Positions 20,478-30,417 of a stretch of DNA of 64,000 nt are shown piece by piece (positions within the stretch are counted from its first letter, which is position 1; every line of letters begins with the position of its first letter). The translations under genes were made by a program, and so were the position numbers. The notes beneath the pieces were generated by a model. It was not told where the DNA came from. It saw only the letters and a program-made list of their open reading frames with translations, and did not search any database. This DNA comes from an uncultured Pseudomonadota bacterium. Its GTDB lineage: Bacteria > Bdellovibrionota_B > Oligoflexia > Oligoflexales > CAIYRB01. The stretch lies in assembly GCA_903915625.1 (NCBI GenBank), contig CAIWTN010000185.1:1-64000 (forward strand), read 5' to 3'.

Positions 20478-21731
20478 CTATTGCGAACGGATCGCTTTGA
20501 TAGGTACGGTAAACGCAGCTTTACATGCCGGATACAAACCGGCGACGAGACTCATAATCATCAGCCCACTCGCGACAGAAATCGCCTGCTTCACACTCAG
20601 TCGGCAACCCACCAACTGATCCATTGCAACCACTGTTTTGTCACGCTGCTCACCGATGAACGCTGATAAATCTAAGCCAACATTATGTAAATAGTAGTAG
20701 ATGGGAGTAGCCGCAATAGCGCCGATCACTAAACCGATCACGCCTAATATAAACCCCTCCCAAGCCACCATAAAAATGATATTTCCTGGCGACATGCCCG
20801 TAGCCAGCATAATTCCGAACTCTCTGCGTCGTTCGATGATATTGAGCATCATCGCATTTAAAATGCCCGTTGATATAATGACCGCAGCAAAAATCAAAAG
20901 CATCGTGTTTAGAGTGGCATCAATATCGATAGTCTGCGCCACTTCTGGAAAGCTCTCACGCCAGAAAGCAACATGTGCCTTGGCAACTGCGGATCCAGAA
21001 ATCTTCTTTTTAACAGCAGTCACGAGATCTTTAGACACGGTTTCCGGCGCTGAATAAAGAGCTAAAAAAGACGCCTCATTGGGTTCGTAACCAAGCGTCC
21101 TTTGTAGTAGCGTAATCGGCAAAATTGCTACATGCCCATCCAACTCGGGACTACCAGTGTGAAAAATCCCGCCAACGTGTACGATATTCGAGACTATTTG
21201 TCCCTGCGCATCGGTAGTGGTGAACACCATCTTATGACCTATCTTCAGTCCCAATTGATTTGCCAACGCAGACCCAACCAGACAGTCGTCACTGACCCCT
21301 TGCTGAATTTTTACCCCACTTGAAATCGCACTGATCATCAAATTATTAGTCGCGGTTTCAAAACGAGGGTCGACCCCCAAAAGTCTAGCCCCAGTGCTAT
21401 TCTTCGCCGTATAAACCACTGCTGCCGCAGACACTCGCGGACTAACTTCCTGAATCCCTCGAATCTGCTTCAGAGATTTTAATGTCTTATCGTCGAATTG
21501 AATTCTACTAGAGGGCGTTGGATCCGCCAGGTAACCAGGTTGACTCACATTCACGATTCCGTAGCCACTCATGGCTGCGCTGGCAATCAATCGATCGTAT
21601 GTGCTCTGGCGAGTCCCAATCAAAACCATTGCCACACAAGCACCCATAGCCACAGATAAGGCAGTGGTCAGAGTTCTTCTGGGGTTGCGGCGAATGTTTC
21701 GAGTGCCAATACGAATGATCTCAGCTATCAA
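20478..21731 (-). CDS. FtsX/MacB-type ABC transporter permease
   Basis: IRIGTRNIRRNPRRTLTTALSVAMG N-terminus; ERRREFGIMLATGMSPGNIIFMVAWEGFILG; probable TTG start at 21731. Confidence 0.88.
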   Translation of the reverse strand: MIAEIIRIGTRNIRRNPRRTLTTALSVAMGACVAMVLIGTRQSTYDRLIASAAMSGYGIVNVSQPGYLADPTPSSRIQFDDKTLKSLKQIRGIQEVSPRVSAAAVVYTAKNSTGARLLGVDPRFETATNNLMISAISSGVKIQQGVSDDCLVGSALANQLGLKIGHKMVFTTTDAQGQIVSNIVHVGGIFHTGSPELDGHVAILPITLLQRTLGYEPNEASFLALYSAPETVSKDLVTAVKKKISGSAVAKAHVAFWRESFPEVAQTIDIDATLNTMLLIFAAVIISTGILNAMMLNIIERRREFGIMLATGMSPGNIIFMVAWEGFILGVIGLVIGAIAATPIYYYLHNVGLDLSAFIGEQRDKTVVAMDQLVGCRLSVKQAISVASGLMIMSLVAGLYPACKAAFTVPIKAIRSQ

Positions 21732-21753
21732 AGGGCAGCTCCTGCCAAGTAAT

Positions 21754-22986
21754 TCACCGCGGAGCAAGTGCCTGAGAAGGCTGCATCCGCGCGGCATCAA
21801 GTCCGGGGTATAGGCTAAATAAATTTAGAGATATAAACATAACTACAATGGGTGTCAGGATCTCCCCCCAACCTAGCCGGGCATACAAAATTGGCTGCAT
21901 AGTGATACCAGCCATGGCCCAGTGGTCAAAAAACCAACGAAGATCCAGGCCGTTCCGAGACAGCAGTAAGGCTATGGGAATGCCAAGGGCCCAGGCTGCT
22001 ATGCTGTTGAAAAGCCCTAACCAGCTAGACTCTGCAAGAATCAAAGTTAAAATCTGCCCTGGAGTCATCCCTAGTGCTGTCATCGTGCCGAACTCAGTCA
22101 GCCGATTATAGATAGACATAAATCCAATGTTTATGATGAGTCCGCCAAGCGATAAATAAACAAAACAAAAAATAAACTTAGATGATATGGCGAGAATATC
22201 GAGCATTTTCGCCAAAATCGGCTTAACTTGGCGCCAGGACAACACTTCAACAGAGGGTCCCAATGCGGGAGCTATTCTCGATAATCGTTGCCTGACTTTT
22301 TCCAGCGGTTCGCCAATATTAAGCCGCTTAAGCGCGACCTCATGGACACCGTGTTCCATATGATAGTACTGCTGAAATGCTGCAAGCGACATAAAGACAC
22401 CGCGCTCATCTATGTCACTACTAGCTGGTAGCAAAATGCCGCGAACACGAAATAAAGCATTTGCAGCTGCTCCGTCCGCAGCCTGAGTCAGTAGTACTAG
22501 TTCCTGTCCAATTTTGACATGAAGCCTACGGGCCAGGACACGCCCAATGACTACGTCCTTTGGAGATGATTGTTCAAGCCACTTACCCTTGCTGAGGTGT
22601 CGATCAATTTCCGTTACTTTGGGCTCCGCATCCAGATCGACCGCGCGAATCTGCACACCGGTCGATTGATTTCCTATTGCAGCAAGTCCAAAACCGTATA
22701 GCCTCGGTGCCGCAGCCAACCCAATTGACTTCAGCTTCTGCTGCCAAGCCTCTGTATATGGCATCGTTGTATAAAGATCCGGACTATTGACATACCCGGC
22801 TGCATGCAACTGCAACTCACCTACATCAAGATCAGTCGCGGACCGCGTCAGCAGATCTCCCAGGCCTGTGTTAAGACACCCCCAGACCAGCATGATCGCG
22901 GTAATAAGCCCAACGCCGCCAACTTGCAACACTGTGCGCAATCTTGAGCGACCCAAATTTCTTAGTGCAAAAAGGCCTAAATTCAT
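21754..22986 (-). CDS. FtsX/MacB-type ABC transporter permease
   Basis: FALRNLGRSRLRTVLQVGGVGLITAIMLVWGC; IYNRLTEFGTMTALGMTPGQILTLILAES. Confidence 0.9.
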   Translation of the reverse strand: MNLGLFALRNLGRSRLRTVLQVGGVGLITAIMLVWGCLNTGLGDLLTRSATDLDVGELQLHAAGYVNSPDLYTTMPYTEAWQQKLKSIGLAAAPRLYGFGLAAIGNQSTGVQIRAVDLDAEPKVTEIDRHLSKGKWLEQSSPKDVVIGRVLARRLHVKIGQELVLLTQAADGAAANALFRVRGILLPASSDIDERGVFMSLAAFQQYYHMEHGVHEVALKRLNIGEPLEKVRQRLSRIAPALGPSVEVLSWRQVKPILAKMLDILAISSKFIFCFVYLSLGGLIINIGFMSIYNRLTEFGTMTALGMTPGQILTLILAESSWLGLFNSIAAWALGIPIALLLSRNGLDLRWFFDHWAMAGITMQPILYARLGWGEILTPIVVMFISLNLFSLYPGLDAARMQPSQALAPR

Positions 22987-23004
22987 CTCGAGATTAGCCC
23001 CGCT

Positions 23005-23838
23005 TTAAAGGGATTTAAGTTGCTCGAGGGAGAAAAAATTGCCATCGAATTTGACACCGTGTCGTATCGACTCATAGACGAGCTCTGTATGTTCGCCCGG
23101 CAAATCAGTCGGGGTCACCATGATGCGCGATGGGACCATCCGACCGCCCAACTTCTTAAGATCGGTGAAAGTCAAAGTCCGCACCTTAGCCCCGCGATCG
23201 TCGTAGTAAACTTGGGACTGCGGTATCTTGCGTTCTTTTTCCACGATCATCCTGACTTTAGACCAAACCACTGCTGAATTTCGCTTAGGGACTAAATCGA
23301 TGGTCCAGATAGTAGCTGAGCCCTTCTTTTTCACTTCAATAATCTTGCCATCATAATCACGCTCAAAATAAGCTGAGCGCACTAAATCATCGTTTGAAAA
23401 ATGACTACCCATCCAGCTGGCGCTACGAAGTGCAGCACTCACTTTCACTGTGCGATCGACATTCGGTAAGTAGTTGTACATATCCGACGCAAGACGGAGC
23501 GTGACAGTGCCCTTCTCGGACGGTGGATAATTAATTTTGATCATCGCCTTGTCCGAACCTGACGTCCAGTAGGTCAGTTTCAAAGTCCGTTCATAGTGAG
23601 ATGTCTTTACCGACATACTCATATCAGCAGATGATTTAGCAGAGAACCAAAGCTTATCTACCCCGCTAAGCACCTTGCCTAACTCTTCATTATCGGCTTT
23701 TGTTGGTTTTCCACCATCAGCCGCCATCCCCATAGACGTAGTAAACACGAAAACTAACGCGCACCAAGCCTGCGTTAGCCGCAGAAAAACTACGCTGCGG
23801 ACAGGGCCAAACCATGTGATTTTTCTTTTTATTGTCAT
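23005..23838 (-). CDS. Outer membrane lipoprotein-sorting (LolA-like) protein
   Basis: Signal peptide; MYNYLPNVDRTVKVSAALRSASWMGSHFSNDDLVR; VYYDDRGAKVRTLTFTDLKKLGGRMVPSRIMV. Confidence 0.85.
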   Translation of the reverse strand: MTIKRKITWFGPVRSVVFLRLTQAWCALVFVFTTSMGMAADGGKPTKADNEELGKVLSGVDKLWFSAKSSADMSMSVKTSHYERTLKLTYWTSGSDKAMIKINYPPSEKGTVTLRLASDMYNYLPNVDRTVKVSAALRSASWMGSHFSNDDLVRSAYFERDYDGKIIEVKKKGSATIWTIDLVPKRNSAVVWSKVRMIVEKERKIPQSQVYYDDRGAKVRTLTFTDLKKLGGRMVPSRIMVTPTDLPGEHTELVYESIRHGVKFDGNFFSLEQLKSL

Positions 23839-23958
23839 AAACTACCGATATAGAAGCTTTCTTAATACAATAAGGGATTCTCGGTCGAATCACAACATTT
23901 GTGGTTCAATAAACAGTCGAGAGCATTTCGCAGAAGTGTGGAAAAAGGCGAGGCAAAG

Positions 23959-25203
23959 ATGGAGCGAAAAGCTCGAATTTCTTGGGCGATAACTGCGGCA
24001 TCTGCCTTTTCACCAAACATCGCTTTGGCGCGTAGCTCCGTCGACCAGCAGCTCAGCTTGCGGACTTTTTCAGCCTATTTAGAAAGCCCGAAAAGCGATA
24101 AGGATCTTTATCCCAGCGCCTCAGACGTGAATCAACAGGTGATCTTCCGCGATAGCATAAAGATCAAAGCCACGAATGCCGTCCGCTTTGAATTCAACTT
24201 CTATAATCTACTCATTGGGGCGTCATCTAAAGACTCCCTGGTTCAGACCCTATTAAACTCTGTCGATGAATCCAATCGCACAGCAGCCCTTGAGCGGCAT
24301 TGGCACAACAGCGCCAACGCGGATGCTTACCTAACTGTTGACCGACTAAACATGAGCTTAAAACTTGGACACGCCGATCTCACAATAGGTCGATTTCCCA
24401 TAAATTTATCAACCATGTTTGTGTTTGTGCCAAATGACTTCTTCGCCCCTTTTCGTGCGTTTGATTATTATCGAGAGTTCAAACCTGGGGTTGATGGATT
24501 TCGGCTGGATTATGGTATTGGTAAGCGTGGTCAAATCTCCCTCCTCGGAGTCGCTGGCTTTCAAACAACCGGAGTCACCAGTCGAACGAGCAGCGAAAAT
24601 CAACCATCTAGAAACTTCTCTTCCGAGAACGCCTCAGCACTAATACGAGGAGCCTACACGATCAAGCGCATCGAAATAGGCCTCCTTGGCGGCAAAGTTG
24701 GACCTAGCTTACTGGGAGGCCTAACTATGCAGGGTGAATTAGGCAGCGTCGGTATCCGAGCTGAAGGCAACCAAAGATCCAATCAACTAACCAAACAAAA
24801 CATCTTCGTGGGTGGTATCGGTGCCGATTATAGGCTGACTGGAAAAATATCGCTTCAGGCGGAGCAGTACTTCAATGGTGGTGGATTTCAACAAGCAAGC
24901 CAATTAACTGAACAAGAAAACGCCGTAAGCACACCGACGTTACTTCTTGGGCGTAATTACACAGGTATCATTGCACTTTATGACATAAATGGTCTGCTCA
25001 ACCTTAAAACTCTATTGATTTTAAATGACAGCGATAGATCACTGCTGGGTAATATGTATTTGACATACTCAGTGGCTTCGAACGCTCAGCTAGTCGTAGC
25101 GCTCATGTCACCCCGCGGCAGAACACCCGATGCCGGAATTCCGCAAACTGAATTCGGACTTTATCCGAGCGTACTGTCTGTGCAGACTGCTATCTATTTT
25201 TAA
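23959..25203 (+). CDS. Putative outer-membrane beta-barrel protein
   Basis: Signal peptide, amphipathic beta strands, C-terminus ...LSVQTAIYF with terminal Phe. Confidence 0.65.
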   Translation: MERKARISWAITAASAFSPNIALARSSVDQQLSLRTFSAYLESPKSDKDLYPSASDVNQQVIFRDSIKIKATNAVRFEFNFYNLLIGASSKDSLVQTLLNSVDESNRTAALERHWHNSANADAYLTVDRLNMSLKLGHADLTIGRFPINLSTMFVFVPNDFFAPFRAFDYYREFKPGVDGFRLDYGIGKRGQISLLGVAGFQTTGVTSRTSSENQPSRNFSSENASALIRGAYTIKRIEIGLLGGKVGPSLLGGLTMQGELGSVGIRAEGNQRSNQLTKQNIFVGGIGADYRLTGKISLQAEQYFNGGGFQQASQLTEQENAVSTPTLLLGRNYTGIIALYDINGLLNLKTLLILNDSDRSLLGNMYLTYSVASNAQLVVALMSPRGRTPDAGIPQTEFGLYPSVLSVQTAIYF

Positions 25204-25213
25204 TAGCTTTCAG

Positions 25214-26149
25214 TCACTTAGTGCTCTGACTGTACATAAACTTAACGAGGCTTGATGCAATGTTTTTCACTGCATCTTTAACCTTAGCCGCCTGGCCTTT
25301 ATCTTGAGCTGAAATTTTCGCAACCATAACTTGATACCCGGTCCCGTCAACATCAAGACCAGCTGTCAAAATTTGATAGTTTGTCACAGTCTCATACGAC
25401 TTCTGCAAACTCGAAGTATACATGAATAGACCCTCGCCGAGATCATAGTGATCCTGTCGGTAAACGTAGCGAGTGTTGACCGTGGCTAAACCTGCTTTTG
25501 CACTCGAAGGAGAGTCAATAGTCCATCCGCGACTCCAACCTTTATCGTTATTGCTGGCAGCTGGAGTGACCGATACATTCCCAGGCTTTCTACCTTGAGC
25601 TGTGATTCTCTCCCTCTCCGTATTCTGGTCCCCGTCACGGGGCGCTACACTCTCAAAGTGGCTAGCAATGGTAATCGGCATTTTAATCGCAACGGCGAAA
25701 AATGCATTGACGATTCCACCACTGTTGGTGATGTCCGAGACTTGGTAAAGCTGCGGTTCACCTGAACCAGAATAGGCGTTAGATATAAGCGTGTTTACGA
25801 AAAAAGTATTCGCTACCTTACCTGCACAAATCGCATCGTATAGCGGGGATAACTTTTGGCCGGCAGCCTGAGTATCGGCAGCAGCTGCACACCATGCCGT
25901 AGGGGGCGCGGCTTTGGCACTAGGGGGTGCCGCAACTGGTATGGTCAGAGGGGCCTTGCAAAGGCCATCTTCACAGGCATTCCCTTCGTTGTCTTCTTTG
26001 GGCTGCTCGACCGCCGTTTTTTTAGCTTTCTTGGTGGCATCGGCGCCGCTGCGGCTTGACGACTGCGCCTGTGGCTCGCTGCTGCAAGCCGCCAACAGCC
26101 CCGTTAGGATTACGCTGTGGACGTATAAATAGGCAATTCTCTTCGACAT
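25214..26149 (-). CDS. Hypothetical lipoprotein
   Basis: Lipobox TGLLAACSSEP; start ATG about 26149. Confidence 0.65.
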   Translation of the reverse strand: MSKRIAYLYVHSVILTGLLAACSSEPQAQSSSRSGADATKKAKKTAVEQPKEDNEGNACEDGLCKAPLTIPVAAPPSAKAAPPTAWCAAAADTQAAGQKLSPLYDAICAGKVANTFFVNTLISNAYSGSGEPQLYQVSDITNSGGIVNAFFAVAIKMPITIASHFESVAPRDGDQNTERERITAQGRKPGNVSVTPAASNNDKGWSRGWTIDSPSSAKAGLATVNTRYVYRQDHYDLGEGLFMYTSSLQKSYETVTNYQILTAGLDVDGTGYQVMVAKISAQDKGQAAKVKDAVKNIASSLVKFMYSQSTK

Positions 26150-26327
26150 CTCTAAGTTTTCCCCTCGCCTTCGACAAGCTCCTTTACGCACACATCCAGC
26201 ATGTCGGACTGACTAGGGGGAAACTTGAGTAGAAAACGAATTCAACGTTAAATCGTTATTTTCCCTTGCCTTAGGGGAATCGCTCCATTATGGTTCTGGC
26301 CCTAGCCAACGGCGTTAAGTGTCGATT

Positions 26328-26414
26328 GCGAGCGTGTTGGAATTGGTAGACAAGCCGGTCTCAGAAGCCGGTGCCCGCAAGGGTGTGGAGGTTCAAGTCC
26401 TCTCGCTCGCACCA
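26328..26414 (+). tRNA. tRNA-Leu (CAG)
   Basis: GCGAGCG/CGCTCGC acceptor, anticodon loop CTCAGAA, long variable arm, GGTTCAAGTCC T arm, encoded CCA. Confidence 0.95.
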
Positions 26415-27049
26415 AGACAAGCCACTGGAAATACTACTTTAAGCCCCGCAAGCTCTGACCTCAGATCCACACCAGGGACAAAGTGAATAGCGGTAATGCC
26501 CAGCTTACGTGCTGCCTCTATATTGCGCGCGGAATCGTCAATGAAAATTGATGAGCTGGCATTAATTTCATATCGCTCCAGTAGACATTGGTAGATTCGA
26601 GGGTCCGGCTTGACTAGACGCTCTTCGCCCGACACAACCACGCCATCGAACCAATTGAGAAAAGGGTACAATTTGCGAGCAGGATGGAAGGTTTCCGCCG
26701 ACCAGTTTGTCAGCCCGTAAACTTTATAACCTACGCGCTTAAGATCTGAGAGAACCTGAACATTCTCACTAATCGCGTCCCCAAGAGTCTCAAACCAACG
26801 CTCGTGATAGGCCCTAATTAAATGTGCATGCTCTGGAAACATTGCAGTTCTATCCCGGACAGCTTCCGCAAACGTTACTCCCGCATCAAGCTGCTCATTC
26901 CATTCCAACGTGCAAACATTAGCCAGGAACCATTCCATAGCGGCCACGTCTTCCACAAAAATCTTGCGAAAAAGATTGCGCGGATCCCAACGAATCAAAA
27001 CATTGCCTAAGTCGAATATAACTGTGTGATGAGACGGAGCTTGTGACAC
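26393..27049 (-). CDS. HAD-family hydrolase
   Basis: VIFDLGNVLIRWDP, YGLTNWSAETF, KPDPRIYQCLLERY, IFIDDSARNIEAARKLG. Confidence 0.92.
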   Translation of the reverse strand: MSQAPSHHTVIFDLGNVLIRWDPRNLFRKIFVEDVAAMEWFLANVCTLEWNEQLDAGVTFAEAVRDRTAMFPEHAHLIRAYHERWFETLGDAISENVQVLSDLKRVGYKVYGLTNWSAETFHPARKLYPFLNWFDGVVVSGEERLVKPDPRIYQCLLERYEINASSSIFIDDSARNIEAARKLGITAIHFVPGVDLRSELAGLKVVFPVACLGASERT

Positions 27050-27080
27050 TGGAAACTCTCCAAAATATAATGGAATCGAA

Positions 27081-27929
27081 TTATGCTGGCGGTAAACGCT
27101 TTGCAGCTAATTCATATGCACTACGTACGACGGCCTGCCCATATCGGGCTTCTAAGCGCTTAAGGCCAAAAGCATAGTATGCGATGTTGCTATAGTAGTC
27201 ATTAAACATGCCATTAATTACGGCACCACCAGCAGCTCCAAGTAGCGGCAGACTCTGCGCAAGAAACTTCTCACCGGCGATAACATTCAGACGCACAGCA
27301 ACCTTAGCTAGTAGCTCGATCAGTTTTGGAGCCCCACCACTCTCAATTGCCTTCATCACCTGGGTAGCTGACTTGCCCGCAATAAAAGCAGCACCGTCTC
27401 TGATTAGAACATCGAGAGCTGCTCGTTGGATGTAAAATGAAGCATCGCTATCGTTGTCCATTTTCGAGCCAGGACTGCCGTAGGCAAATACAGTTAGTAT
27501 CTCCAATGCAGTCTGTGGATCACGAGGATCAAAACCCGATGCTTGGGCCATCGAAGCTATCGATCGCATGATAAGTGTGGTCGTCAATGGAAGCTCAAGC
27601 GCAAGAGCCCAGCCCCCAGCAAACCCACTTGCGGCCCCAAAACCCATTGCTGTGAATGTATGCGCCCATTTTTTTGCGGCAGCTGTGGATGAAGGTAACT
27701 CAACAGCATCTTCGTGACTCATACTCTGGACGGCCAATCGAAGCCCTGAGGTAAGCGCTTTATCAACTCCGCGCTGAATCAGCGCTTGTGCCTTTTGCGG
27801 GAGTTTTTCTGCAACATACACTATCGGACGGCCAAGATATCCTGACACTTTTACTAGGAAACTTGGGCGTTCGAGCAGCTTAACGGCATCTTCGATAAAG
27901 CGAAGGTCGCTGGCTTCTAAAATTTCCAT
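27081..27929 (-). CDS. EcsC family protein
   Basis: GFAGGWALALELPLTTTLIMRSIASMAQASGFDPRDPQTALEILTVFAYG; LLGAAGGAVINGMFNDYYSNIAYYAFGLKRLE. Confidence 0.85.
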   Translation of the reverse strand: MEILEASDLRFIEDAVKLLERPSFLVKVSGYLGRPIVYVAEKLPQKAQALIQRGVDKALTSGLRLAVQSMSHEDAVELPSSTAAAKKWAHTFTAMGFGAASGFAGGWALALELPLTTTLIMRSIASMAQASGFDPRDPQTALEILTVFAYGSPGSKMDNDSDASFYIQRAALDVLIRDGAAFIAGKSATQVMKAIESGGAPKLIELLAKVAVRLNVIAGEKFLAQSLPLLGAAGGAVINGMFNDYYSNIAYYAFGLKRLEARYGQAVVRSAYELAAKRLPPA

Positions 27930-28004
27930 CGGGATCTATTACCCTCTGAGCTGGTCTGTGTGAAACTCAGTCTACACCAACTTTTGCAACAAGAGGAGAT
28001 CCTC

Positions 28005-29360
28005 ATGAAGCTCGATCAGTGTTTTCCTTCCTTCGTTCTCATATTATTACTATCGCTCCAATGCTGGTGCGATGGCGCATTTGCTAGCTTAGCTGAATTC
28101 GTTAATACACCGGATCCAAGCTACAGCTATGAAGTGATAAAAACCTGGACGAGCAAAGATGTCGATTACGTCAATTTGCGCCTCACTTCGCAAATTTTTC
28201 AGGGAACATCCTGGCAACACATCCTGACTCTGGCAAGACCCCTTCAGACCAAGTCAGCTACTGAGGCGATCTTGATTATTGGAGGAGGACGCCACGACCA
28301 ATTGCCCTCTGCGGATAATCCCAACGGACAGGCAAATTCGGTCACTTTAGACGCACTTCACGAACTCGCAGTTAGTAGTGGGCTCATTTGTGCTTCGGTC
28401 GAGCAGATACCTTATCAACCGATTTTTGGCGGAAAAATGGAGGACGAAATTGTCGCCCATACTCTGACTCAATTTTTTCAATCAAAAGACGACCGATGGC
28501 CGTTGTTGCTCCCTATGACTAAAGCCACAATCAGGGCCATGGACACCATTCAGAAATATGCGAAAGAAAATTGGCATCTTTCCATTTCAGGCTTCACGCT
28601 AAGCGGTGAATCAAAACGCGGATGGACAAGTTGGTTAACGGCTGCAGCTGATGAGCGGGTCAACGGCCTAGTGCCAATGGTTTTCAATATGCTGAACATG
28701 TCAGCACAACTCGATCATCAGTTAGAGACCTGGGGCAAATATTCTGAAGAGCTTGGGGACTATGCCTCCCAGGGCCTACCTCAGATGTTAAAGACCGACC
28801 AGGGACGCCACTTATTGGAATTGATCGACCCGTTTTCCTATAGGAGCCGCCTTACCGCAACAAAACTAATTCTACTGGGCACAAACGATCAATACTGGCC
28901 CCTTGATGCTGCGAGCCTCTATTTTTCTTCGTTGCCTGAGCCCAAATACCTCTTGTATGTGCCAAATTCTGGGCATGACACCAAAGAACGCAACTTAGTC
29001 AACCAAGCTCGACTTGCCGTCGCCCTGGCCGCAGCAGGAAACCTCAAGCTGCCCATCATACAAAGTCAAATCACAGCCGCTAACAACACTGACCCGGGAT
29101 CGCTAATTTTTGATAGCCAACCAGCTCCAAGACGACTGATTTTATGGCAGACAACATCATAATCGAAGGACTTCCGTAACGCTAAATGGCAGTCCAAGCT
29201 AGTATCCGAAATGCCTAAGGCTGGAAATAAGACCATCGTCAAATTGGATCCTAAAACAGGGTTTTTTTCAGCCGCATTTCTGTCGGCAGAATATCTCGTC
29301 AGTGGCAAAAACTTCACCCTTAGCAGCGAGGTAGCAATCATTCCACCCAAACCTCTTTAA
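28005..29360 (+). pseudogene. PhoPQ-activated pathogenicity-related (PqaA-like) protein interrupted by an in-frame TAA at 29160-29162
   Basis: SISGFTLSGESKRGWTSWLTAAADERVNGLVPMVFNMLNM; after the TAA the same frame continues SKDFRNAKWQSKLVSEMPKAGNKTIVKLDPKTGFFSAAFLSAEYLVSGKNFTLSSEVAIIPPKPL to a stop at 29358-29360. Confidence 0.8.
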
Positions 29361-29422
29361 AAGTGTAGTAACTTACCACTAAAGCTGTAGATTTCTCTGA
29401 CTCCCGTAGCGATAGGCATACT

Positions 29423-30397
29423 TTGCTCGAACTTAAAGCACATAGCACGTTGGAAAAAATAGCATTAATCTTAATGCCAGTACTGGCATTAACCTCCCTG
29501 TTACCAGACGTTTCTTCGGCGACTGCGCTCATGGCCGGGCTTATCGTGTCTGCAATCTTTGGCAATCCCTATATTCGAGTCACACGACGCTACGTATCTC
29601 CACTGCTCCAAAGTTCTATAATCGGATTGGGTGCTGGGATGAATTTAGGTGTAATTGGCCGAGTCGGCGCGCAGGGGGTCGGTTACACTATGGTTGGGAT
29701 AAGCTCCACCATGGCTTTAGGATGGGTATTAACTAGATGGCTACGCATAGGTAGCCACACCGGCACGCTCATCAGTGTAGGGACGGCGATTTGCGGAGGA
29801 AGCGCCATTGCTGCCGTAGCACCTGTGCTTCAAGCCAAAGAACAGGAAGTTACTGTCTCTCTGGGCACGATATTTATTCTAAATGCCTTAGCACTTTGTG
29901 TATTTCCTTGGATTGGGACTCAGTTAAATCTATCGCAGCAAGCTTTTGGCTTGTGGAGCGCCCTCGCTATTCATGACACTAGCTCAGTAGTCGGCGCTAC
30001 CATGCAATATGGGGCTGAAGCATTGACCGTGGGTACTACTTTAAAGCTAGCCAGAGCATTATGGATAGCCCCCGTCGCACTCATAATCAGCGTAATTCAC
30101 GCAAGATCGCAAGGTAGCGCTGGCAAGCGCGCCGCAATTAAAATTCCGTGGTTTATTTTTGGATTCCTAGCTGCAGCAGCTTTAGTCACGGTTTTGCCTG
30201 CATTGCAGGCCCCTGGCCAGCTAATGTCCATGGTGGCTAAGCGCAGCCTCGTCCTGACGCTTTTTCTAATTGGTGCTAACCTAACCCCCTCGGCACTCAA
30301 GAAGGTGGGATGGAGGCCTCTAGTTCACGGTATTTTACTTTGGATCAGCGTGGGTGGGGCCACCTTAGCAGCGGTCAAAATGGGCGTGATCCACTGA
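29423..30397 (+). CDS. YeiH-type (UPF0324) putative sulfate exporter family transporter
   Basis: GTAICGGSAIAAVAPVLQAKEQEVTVSLGTIFILNALAL; LWSALAIHDTSSVVGATMQYG. Confidence 0.9.
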   Translation: MLELKAHSTLEKIALILMPVLALTSLLPDVSSATALMAGLIVSAIFGNPYIRVTRRYVSPLLQSSIIGLGAGMNLGVIGRVGAQGVGYTMVGISSTMALGWVLTRWLRIGSHTGTLISVGTAICGGSAIAAVAPVLQAKEQEVTVSLGTIFILNALALCVFPWIGTQLNLSQQAFGLWSALAIHDTSSVVGATMQYGAEALTVGTTLKLARALWIAPVALIISVIHARSQGSAGKRAAIKIPWFIFGFLAAAALVTVLPALQAPGQLMSMVAKRSLVLTLFLIGANLTPSALKKVGWRPLVHGILLWISVGGATLAAVKMGVIH

Positions 30398-30417
30398 CAC
30401 TCACTTACGACACCCAA

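Noticed and set aside
29066-29350. 94-aa minus-strand ORF after the PqaA-like gene
   Set aside because: The plus-strand in-frame continuation of the PqaA-like protein explains this segment better.
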